From: Littorina saxatilis
Taxonomy: Eukaryota > Mollusca > Gastropoda > Littorinimorpha > Littorinidae
DNA length: 64,000 bases
Assembly (NCBI RefSeq): GCF_037325665.1
Contig: NC_090251.1
Coordinates: 30,364,326 to 30,428,325 of the forward strand
Direction: 5' to 3'
A program made the position numbers and the translations under genes. Below, one piece after another: positions 55,013 through 64,000 of this stretch. Within the stretch, counting starts at the first letter, position 1, and every line of letters begins with the position of its first letter. Below the pieces are notes generated by a model, which was not told where the DNA came from, did not search any database, and saw only the letters and a program-made list of their open reading frames with translations.

Positions 55013-57018
55013 CATAAAACGCACATACATGTATTGACAGTGAAGCGTATACTTCAGAAAATGTGCACATGCGTAACGTTTTACAAAGCACTGTACAGGA
55101 AATTGGCACAATTTTCAAAGATTTCAAATCCTTGAAGCTTTGTACTTCTGACATACTATTTACATCCATTTTTGGTTCTCTCTCTCTCTCTCACTCTTTT
55201 CTTTCCTGCTCGACTTGTTAAAAATGGTGAGATCTATACTGATGGACAACCAACCAAAAAACAGCTCCAGCAAATGAAGAGGGCAGTACATTTGTAAAAT
55301 CAATGGAAAAATGCCTGAAAACTTTCAACTTCAACTTTTGATACCTCTCCCTCAAACAGAATAAAATTCCTTCATCTAAATCCAAACTGTAGTCCAAAAA
55401 TACTTCGCAATTGCTGTCTTTCATGATTACACAAAAACAGACAAGATTTAAAGGAAAAAGACTTATTGCAGAAAACAAAATCTTTGGAAGATACTGCAAA
55501 CTAAACGGATTTCAAACAAGAGGAAGGCCACGTAACAATATTGGTCCTGTTTTCTCCTTGCACATATGAAGAAAAAAACTCAGATGGCAGTCAACAATAG
55601 AAACACATGCAATTATATCCTCAAAAAAGAAATAAATAAAGTCAAATTAACGTTAATATCTCAAACATGAGAAATTACAAAAACTGAAATACTGATGAAA
55701 CATTTTGAAGTTTTATCAGTCTCAAGTGTGGAAATGACAATAGCATGCTGATGCTATAGAGAATACTGACTGGTCAGGACTCAGAATTGTTGAAATACAG
55801 ATGCGTGTCGGTTGGGTGGCTGGCTGGTTGGATTTGATAATCTTATTTCCATCTCTCTTTCCTTCTTTGTTTTTCTTTCTTTGATTTTTTTTCTTTCATG
55901 CGTCTTAATTTTTTTCTTCCGTCTTTCCAACTTTCTCCCTATCTCACTCACTTTATTTGTTTCTTTCTTTATCTATATGCTTATTTATTGTTCAAGCAGT
56001 TGTACTTCTGGCCACTAAACACAGAATCAAAAAGTGCTACAAATACATACAAGAAATGTTCAAGCAGGTGTGAGAATCTGTTTTCTTTTTGGAAAATGTT
56101 TGCCTCTTCTTCCCGTATGTTGTTTCCCTGTTTCAATAAACTGCTCACATTTTGTCACAATTTCTTTTTCTCTGGAATGATCAGAGCACAGACTTTAAGC
56201 ACTCTCCCCTACAGACCCATTCGTTGGCGGGAACATGCTCCTAATGGTTTAACCATGAGGGCGTAAAACAACATTTATCATCAGACCCAAAGCAAAAACA
56301 TAAGAAAATTCTGTGCAAAATTATACAGGGATTTTTCATATTCAAAATTCCACATGCACAAGTATATTCAGTTGTAAGAAGTCAACATGAGAGAACAAGA
56401 AGAACCATCGCACATGCACAAAAAATGAAATTCATATTTGAGCACATGGAATATATGCTTTCTTTTTGCAATCATTTTAAGGATTTTTTTTTTTACCACA
56501 AGCTATCTCACCATAGAAAGACTTGTTTCAGGCGCAGCATGGACTTCACAATAAAAACAAATAAAAGGATAGGACAGATGTCATAACCTTCATACTAATT
56601 ACACAGCACCACTCGGCCTTCAAGTTCAACATAACAAAGTTTACATCCTTGCCCACAAAAACGTTAGCGCCTTGAAACTTGGTGCATTTAAAGAAAACAG
56701 TAAGAAAGGTGTAGATCTTTCAACTTGTTAATCATGAGTGACCAAACTTGTCATTCCACTCAATGCTGTTGTTGCTTCTTAGTTCATTATAATTTCTTAA
56801 AATGTGATGCAGATAGCTTTCTTCCTGAATTATCAGACGATACCACTTCAAATTCTATTCTCATTAAAGGCAACGCAACAATAAACTTTCATCAACAAAT
56901 GGAACCCCGTTACGTTTGTTTTGGCATCCAACACTTCTTCACAATGGATCCCAAACAGAAACGTGAAAAGCGAATGTCAGTTTTTCTGCTCCTCAAAGAG
57001 TCTTGTGTTCACAAGAGT
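55013..57018 (-). other. Likely 3' UTR of the ZC3H11A-like gene
   Basis: No exon or named repeat is seen between the stop at 57019 and the poly(A) signal at 55007. The only notable feature is a CTTT-rich stretch at 55850-55980. Assigning it as UTR is inferred from the convergent layout. Confidence 0.45.
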
Positions 57019-60000
57019 TCAGTCCAGCAGGCTGTCAATGTCCTTGAGAAGGTCATCGTCGTCCAGGCTGACATCATCAGAGAGAAGCAGATCGTCGCCT
57101 GCATCCGAGATCAGTCTTGAGGTAGATCTGCAATGAACAAAGCCAGTACATATACTTGATTTTGCTTAACTTAGTACGAGAACAAAACCTGATGAAAGAA
57201 ATCACTACTTTTAACACTTTATTTAGTGGTGGTTTTTTTTTTTGCAGTCACCAACTTGTAAGATTTCATCTAGGTTAAAACGTAGAATATGTACTTGTAG
57301 GCGAAACTTGTAGGTTTGTTCGTTCAAGGGGCTGAAACTCCCACGGCTTTTACGTGTATGACGGGGGAAGCATGCTGGGTATTTTCGTATTTCTATAAGT
57401 ATAACCCACCGAACTTTGATGTGAATTACAGGATCTTTTTCGTGCGCACTTGGTTTTGTGCTTGCGTGTACACACGAAAGGGGATAAGGCAGAAGCACAT
57501 TAGTTGACCTGGGAGATCGAAAAAATCTCCACCCTTAACCCACCAGGCGGCCGCGGCTTGAACTCACAACCTTCCGATTAGGAGGCTGATGTCTTATCCA
57601 CTAGGCCACGGCGCCCGTCAAAAAAAAAACTTGTTGGTGAATGGGCACACAAAACAAGCTTACACAAATAGAGGAACACACAGACAGGAAGATACAGACT
57701 GACAAGAGAGATGGATGGATGGACAGACAACCCCCCACCCCCGCTCTCTTGCACAGGTTGGTCTGTTCTTGGTTTTTCATGTTACTTCAACCTACTTGGC
57801 TATTTGGAACCATTTCAATGTTGTTCCCTTTCTAAGTTGTTCCCTTTCTAAGTTTACCTCTCTATTGCAAAGAGTCTAACTAAATTACCACATGTATGTC
57901 TTCATCGCCCAGTCATCAGTCACTACCCTTTTCCACCAAAACCAGAAACACAAAACTGACACTTACCTCTGAACAGACGACCTTCTGTTCAAAGCAGCTG
58001 CAGACTTGCCATCAGAGCTGGTCTGGCGTACTACAGGGGGCGGGGCAACAGGCGTCATCACAGCAGTGTCTGTTTGGTCCAATCCCCTAAAAGGCGTTGT
58101 TACATTTGCCCTTGGGACCACTGGAGGGATGACAGTGTGTTGTAGAACTGTAGAAGGCCGCTGGACTGATGGGGTTGTAACAGCCATGGGTTTAGGGGTG
58201 GGGGCATGATTGGGATTAGAATTTGTGTTTACTGTTGCAAGTTGAGCCTGAGGTGAAGAAACATATGTAGATGAAAGCGGTCGACCTACTGCTGTAGGAA
58301 CTGAGGTGGGGGTATTTCTCTGAACTGAAGAAACGGGTGTGACAATGTTTTTCCGCACAGGAAGAACTGTCTGTGTTTTGTTCACTGTTGTTGTCTTTGC
58401 CTGCAGGGATTGTAGTGAAGAAGATGGCGCCACAGAAGCCTGGGGTGTCACAGTGACTGTCTTCTCTGGCAACTTTGTCTGCAAGCCTAATCTTCTCACA
58501 GCAGACCAAGAGATAGCACTATCTGCACCCAACCTCTTCTCTGAAGCACTCACAACAGCAATGTCTGGTTTCTTTGCCAGTCCAGCCACTTGACTAGAAC
58601 TACCAGACTTTTTCAATACTGACTGTGAAAACGCTGCCTGTGTGTTCTTGGCCGTCAATGTATTCAAAGACGGACTGCTTATCAGGGAGGATTTTGACGA
58701 GGACTCTGATGTCTGGTTATCAAGGCGACTGAACATGGTAGGTTTGGGACTGCTGCTGCCGTCATCGTCAGAGAAGACCTTCATGGGTCTGGGTCTAACT
58801 GGGCTGGAGCTGCCTTGTTTTGCTGTAAACACACAAAACAAAAAAATTAGACCCGACTTCACAAAAATAAGACCTTAAAGTTTTGAAAATTGGAGAGATT
58901 TTTGTTTTTACAGTGTGGATGTGTATACTTACTATTTGTATCCATGAAAAGTTTTGTCTCTTACATACTGTGTGATAATGAAGCAGTTACTTACAACCCA
59001 AAGCTTAGCATCATATTAACAAAATAATTATCTCTACAAGTTAGGTGTTTGGTCCATGTGCATGCCACTCTGGCCTGGACTCGGCCATTTCGGTCAAATG
59101 AAACTGTACAAACCCCCAGAGTAGAAATAAACGCCTTACTGACAGATACTAAGAAAAAAGTTGAAAAGGGAAATATCATGGCTTTCAGGAATAAGTAACT
59201 TTAGGTCATAAGCACATACATACTTATCCGAGGTAGTAGCTATATCTACAACTTTGCATTCATAGCTATTTTTGTGCTCAGTGCTCAAACTTAATCAAGG
59301 AAAAACACACATATTTTAACATAAAAAGATAACTTCACCTGCTCCATCACCACCAAAAAGAACGGGCTGAAAGCGGAAGTTCTTTGTTGTACTCTCCTGG
59401 CTTCCTCCATCTTCCTTCTGACCTTGACCTTTGTTCTGGTGCTCTTTTTCCTGCTGTCGTTTTAGTCGCTTCTCGGCCATGATCTCACTAAAGGTTTTCA
59501 CATGAACAGGGCCGCTCTACAAGTAAAAACATAATCAACAGTTTAAAGAATTGATCAGAAAGCAACAGCTTCACTTGTAATTATTGTGTATCAGAACATA
59601 AAATGTTCATTATTTCCCAGCAAGATGGTTTTACTTGCAACTCAAATACTTCACAACGACTGAATATATTACATGTATTAATACACATGTTGTAGACTGA
59701 AGCCTGCATAGAAGTTTCAACTAAAATGTTCTATATGAAGAACCAATTTGACAAATTTGATAACAAAATAAACATCAAATCACAGCTCTAATTTTTTTTT
59801 AAATTTTACATAACTGAGCCAGAACATATTTCATTTTTAGCAAGCTGTTATTAAGATTATTATATTTAAGATTGATTGCAAGGAGCTTGTGTGTATGGTT
59901 GCTGTTATTAAGATTATTATATATAAGATTGATTGTAAGGCGCTTAGAACTATTTTGGGATTTGCGCCCTATAAATACCCTTAGGCCCCCCCCCCCCCCC

Positions 60001-62296
60001 CAAAAAAAAGTCTGTTTACGGTATCCCGACCGACCCTATTTTTTCACGCGACCCTAGACTTTTTTTTTGGCATTTAGGGGGGGAAAAATAAAGAAAAAAA
60101 AGTCTGTTTTTTGGCAAAGTAACTTAAAAATATGGTTTTGGGGAAAAAAAAGAAGAAAAAAAAACCCATCCCAACCTACCAACCCTATTTTTTTGCCTAT
60201 GTTACTGTAAACAGACTATTTTTTTTCCCCCTTATCATTATCAAGACTTACCTTTTCATTTTCTTTGGCCTTGCTTGGAGAGTTAGGTTCCACCTTTTCT
60301 GCAAGTCTTGCTTTGACTGAAGGGATTTCTTTTGTGATTCTGGCTTTGACGGTAGGAATCTCCTTTGGCGGTGATGCTATCACTGGCTTCACTGAAACAA
60401 AAAACATATTTGATGAGTGTTATGCACTCTGATGATAAGTTTATCCATTTTAAATATAAACTTCTTTACTCTCTCGCTCTCTCTCTCTCTTTGTCCCTCT
60501 CTCAAATACACTTGCATCACACACTCTACCTCCGGTAAGGCAAAAGTATACACAGACACAAGGTTACAGCACTCTACCTCCGGTAAGGCAAAAGTATACA
60601 CAGACACAAGGTTACAATGACAATCTCCACTAGAATTCCCTAAAAATAATTCAAGCTGTAGCTCTGTGCACAATACTCAATGATAAACACACGCTCTCCC
60701 TCCTGGTTCTGTAGAATATTTGCAAATACAGAAAGCACACTTGAAGAAGACGCAGGGCTTCTGCTTGCAATGCACAGAGAAGCAAAAAGAATAAAACATT
60801 TTCATGAACAATTTCTCAACCATCTTCTTCACCTGCATTCTTCCTGGCTGGCGGCACATAAATCTGTTGTTCCACCTTGGGACGTTTGGGTGCTCTGGCC
60901 TTATCTCTCTGTTTCAGTGCTTTGACTCCAGCAGACTTGGGCTCATCTACAGAACACACAGCAAACTATTTCAAAACGCTGCCAATGTTCACAAGACAAG
61001 CAAAAAGCTCATATAACTGACCTTTGTCGTGTGTAAATTAAATCAGAAACAATTTATTTGCTGCTCTCCATAAAGCTCAAGATAATGAAGATTTCCTAAT
61101 TATTGACCAGAATTTGACCCCACTTAATAGCTATCTGCGACCTTGAAATAAGTATTTTTTTCCATTTCTTTGCCCAAGCATGACCCATCTGTGACCTTGA
61201 AATTTGATGAGGAACCAACACTACTCATTACTAAGACTTCAGGATTACTCAGGCGAGTAAAAACCAAAACAACAGCAAAAACATCTCCAGAATATCTCCT
61301 GCTGAAACTAGTGAAAGGGATACAATCTTCAAACTTATCGATGTTATACTATGGATGCATGAGCTTTTTTTGGAATGTACCTGTCTGAGCGTTTGAAGCC
61401 TTAAAATGTATCATGAGACAGGCATACACACACATCATGTACTGCCAACTCAAAGACTGCATTGATGATGAAATCTCACAGAATCATGAACCTGACCCAA
61501 ACATCATCAAGGGTGGAGTTATTTTCTCTCCAACCCCTTTGAGAAACTCACCCGCTCCTGTGTCTTTTTGTGTGTCCTGTGCACGTTTCTGTTTGCGCCT
61601 TCGAATCTCCTCCAGGGACAGAATTGAGGATTCACCCGCTCTCTTCGTTTCCACTACTCTCTCCGTGAAAATGCCTGTTGCAGAATCAGAGTAGGTTTTG
61701 TCACAAGTGAACAGAAGGTAATAAAGCCTGTAATTTTTTTTTCTATTTGTCTGATTTTATTCTTTACAATTATTTTTTAAAGTAACATTAGAAACAGATG
61801 AACACACATTCAACCTCTGATGAGTTGTGAAACAATACACCAGGTCACCTGAGGCAGAGAATCACTGTCCAAGTCCTGCAAATTTTGCCTGAAGCAACTA
61901 ACTCGAACTATCTGAAATTTATTTCAAGATGATTGAGAAAAATCATACAGATTTTTTACAAATCTTCTTACTCTCTTTCTATTATTTATTCACCATCATC
62001 AGAATCGATTATCAGCACTTTCAACAACATTATCACCTGTTAGCATCACTTGCAATCAACATTCTTGCATGTCATTGTGCGTATTATATCCCAGTCATTT
62101 GATTCAACTCATTAACCACTTACTGATGTCCTCCACAGGCTGTGCTTGGCGCGCCTTCTCTTGCTTGCGACGCCGGATGTCTGCCAGGGATAACACTGCT
62201 GCTGCAGGCTCGTCTTCTTGTGACCCTGAAACAGATTAGGCAATTAACACTATGGCTTTATCTTTACTCACTGAGGTATGGTGATTGTTATGTTCT

Positions 62297-62339
<43 letters not shown>

Positions 62340-63742
62340 ATGCATTCTTAGCTTTGTTTGTGCAAGTTTCTGTGTGTGCGCATGTGTACATATTTTGTAA
62401 ATTTGAATATGCTAAACAGAATTTGTGAGACAAATGTAAGAAGAATGTTACTCGTCCATTCCAATTGGTTACCAAACACAAATTTGACAAATTCACAGAA
62501 AACTCTTTGCTCTCCACTTACCATCGCTGTCCTCCAGTCTTTGCTGCTGTTCCTTGAGAGTTTTGCGTCTTTTAATTTCTCCCAGTGACAAGATCTTAGG
62601 GCTCGGAAGGACTTCCGGCAAGGACTCTGGGGTGTCATCTGAATCAGTCAAAACACAGCTGACGAGATTAAAAAAAATACCATGTGTGTTCAAGGCATAA
62701 ATAAATTAATACTACACATGATGCAACATTTTCACAGCTGATCTTGATATACTGAACAAGGAACATGACAAACTGGTATAAGTCTGAAAAAAAAAAACCC
62801 AACCTTATCCGGCATACACGTCTTTAGCGTCTACATACTAGGCAGCCAACATGCTTTCAGCTGAAGCCTTTCCTCTAATACAGTTGCACTCTAAGCTTCT
62901 CACACTGAACACGTGACTGCAGAAGGAAATGCCACTCTCTCTTTCTCACACACAACCTTGAGCCCCCATCCCATGCCACAGGCACACACACACTCTCTGT
63001 GTGTAAGGAACATGTCTGTAAACTTACAATCCCTGTCCAATTCCTTCAGTTCCTTTAATATCTTGCGTCTTTTGATTTCTTCCAGGGACAAGATTTTTGG
63101 GCTAAGGATGACCTCAGGAGGAGACTCAGGGAAGTCATCTGAAACTAGAAACAGAAACCAGAAAATTAGAACATTTTTGGCACATCATAGGCACAAATGC
63201 AAGTGAGACAGAAGGGATTATGAAAAAATTGAAACAGATAGAAAATCAGGCAGAAAAAAAAATGTGGGGGGGGGGGGGGGGAACCACAGTGTGGACCTGA
63301 GATAATAATCTCAAGGAAGGCCACCGGTGGCAACAGAAACCACGCATTTTCGTGAACACAGAACATTCTCTACTCTGATTAGTGAGCATGTAGAGGTTGC
63401 TGATTAACTAGGATGACCATGCAGTTTTTCGTCACGAGTTAAGCTTGAATCTACACACATATGTACACATTACAGCGTCCACTTTTCAGGAACCTGCGAT
63501 TCTGATTCTAATGAGTCACTTCAGCAGATGGCCAGATGTTGTTCTGATTTATCCGAAAGATATTCCACACCTGCCTGTCTACAAAATAGTTAGATAAATC
63601 TTAAATATGACGTCCATAAAATCCAAGAAGCATTACTTACATTCTTCATCTTCAGAACTCTGTTGCACTTTCCTGGCCTTTCGTCGCCGTATGGCATCCA
63701 GACTGAGGCCCTTGACTTTTGACACCTTAACTGCTGCCTCCT
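57019..63742 (-). CDS. ZC3H11A: ZC3H11A-like protein, 5' part beyond the right edge
   Basis: Exons (minus): 63742-63641, 63138-63028, 62638-62522, 62225-62124, 61674-61552, 60946-60833, 60391-60252, 59516-59339, 58822-57967, 57127-57019, in frame, stop 57019-57021; about 616 residues seen. Five successive exons each carry one LSL(E/D/G/A)xI(R/K)RRK motif. Then come an APKRPKVEQQIYVPPARK linker, KEIPTVKARI and KEIPSVKARL, HVKTFSEIMAEKRLKRQQEK (like the KTFSEVLAEKK region of vertebrate ZC3H11A), a long Ser/Thr/Pro-rich disordered exon, and an acidic tail ending LDDDDLLKDIDSLLD, matching that family's acidic end. ZC3H11A is a nuclear TREX-associated mRNA-export factor with N-terminal CCCH fingers; those would lie past 64000 and are not seen, so the name rests on the C-terminal half. 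Strong coding gene; family call probable. Confidence 0.8.
57310..57620 (-). mobile_element. Mosaic SINE with a different tRNA-like head
   Basis: Read on minus, the head GCGCCGTGGCCTAGTGGATA...GGTTGTGAGTTCAAGCC (A and B boxes) is unlike the TAGCTCAGTCGG head of the other copies. The following body (ACGCAAGCAC, GCGCACGAAAAAGATCCTG, CCCAGCATGCTTCC) and the GAACGAACAAAC tail are the same family. A linker GGGTGGAGATTTTTTCGATC joins them. Intronic in the ZC3H11A-like gene (between its last two exons). Confidence 0.82.
59845..59985. repeat. Retroposon tail-like duplication
   Basis: TTATTAAGATTATTATAT(T/A)TAAGATTGATTG occurs twice, and the second is followed by TAAGGCGCTTAGAACTATTTTGGG, a common SINE 3'-end type. 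It abuts the foldback at 60006. Confidence 0.5.
60006..60222. repeat. TTACGGTAAC foldback element, copy 3
   Basis: Starts AGTCTGTTTACGGTATCCCGACC and ends GTTACTGTAAACAGACT; inner ACCGACCCTATTTTTT matches copy 2. It ends 30 bp from the donor end of ZC3H11A-like exon 60391-60252. Confidence 0.72.
60519..60616. repeat. Two-unit tandem duplication (49 bp)
   Basis: CACTCTACCTCCGGTAAGGC...GACACAAGGTTACA occurs twice in direct succession with no difference seen, in the ZC3H11A-like intron. Likely very recent. Confidence 0.85.
62301..62336. repeat. (GT)n microsatellite
   Basis: Pure GT tract in the ZC3H11A-like intron between exons 62638-62522 and 62225-62124. Confidence 0.95.
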
Positions 63743-63831
63743 CTGCACACCAATTACAAGTGAATTATTTTCTGTTCCATGTGTACGGGTATAATGGCAA
63801 ATATTGCTATTCAGGTGAGTCAAAACACAGA

Positions 63832-64000
63832 AAACAAGAAGGGCAAAGCCCATACGACTCACATGCTTTACACATTTTTCCTACCAAAATACATGTGACC
63901 TTGACCCAAGGTCATCCAAGGTCATGCAACACAAAGCTGTTAATTCAAGACATAGGAAGTACAATGGTGCTTATTGGCTCTTTCTACCATGAGATATGGT
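63832..64000. repeat. TGACCTTGACC element, second copy, cut by window end
   Basis: From ACAAGAAGGGCAAAGCCCAT onward it matches 17586 onward almost base for base, lacking only one AAGGTC-containing unit. The near-identity of the two copies implies recent activity. Confidence 0.85.

Overview
The window is nuclear DNA of a eukaryote with split genes, most likely a marine gastropod close to the periwinkles (Littorinidae). The encoded proteins are animal proteins. The repeats (a mosaic tRNA-derived SINE with a GAA tail, a GTTTAACGTCG retroposon, palindromes starting CAGTGGAACC, and an 880-bp element with TTGACTAAAT ends) are ones I associate with caenogastropod genomes. The taxon is an inference; animal origin is certain. 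Exons were built by hand from family similarity, GT/AG borders and reading phase. Every internal junction listed keeps frame.

Four host genes are present. (1) 1-7032, minus: an arylsulfatase B-like lysosomal sulfatase, ten exons seen, C-terminal half off the left edge. (2) 17429-47352, minus: GTF2H1 (TFIIH subunit p62), complete, 13 coding exons summing to 578 residues over 30 kb, with a likely non-coding first exon near 49.5-49.7 kb. (3) 49796-53967, plus: CIMAP3/PIFO (protein pitchfork, a ciliary microtubule-associated protein), complete, six exons, 196 residues. It is head-to-head with GTF2H1 over less than about 100 bp. (4) 57019-63742, minus: a ZC3H11A-like mRNA-export protein, ten exons seen, N-terminal zinc-finger part off the right edge. 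Its 3' end converges on CIMAP3, with poly(A) signals about 330 bp apart.

Most of the remaining sequence is mobile DNA, much of it in GTF2H1 introns. Two DIRS-type (tyrosine-recombinase) retrotransposon fossils lie there, at 21651-27173 (intron 11) and 40224-46333 (intron 1), both on the gene's strand. Each has 177-191 bp inverted terminal repeats that look identical by eye and a roughly 90-bp internal complementary region that joins the complements of the two outer ends, the hallmark of DIRS1. Both interiors are heavily decayed, and the second carries large minisatellites. A 5'-truncated RT-RNase H LINE (36617-38451) keeps an open frame of 601 codons and sits inside a palindromic MITE. At 30.7-31.9 kb a LINE deletion derivative lies inside a SINE, which lies inside a MITE. 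Many further SINEs, MITEs and foldback palindromes have readable target-site duplications.

Host-gene oddities are a run of symmetric phase-1 exons in the ZC3H11A-like gene, each carrying one copy of an LSLxxIRRRK motif, and tandem duplications of the 3' ends of GTF2H1 exons 8 and 9. No bacterial genes, rRNA, true tRNA gene or CRISPR array was seen.
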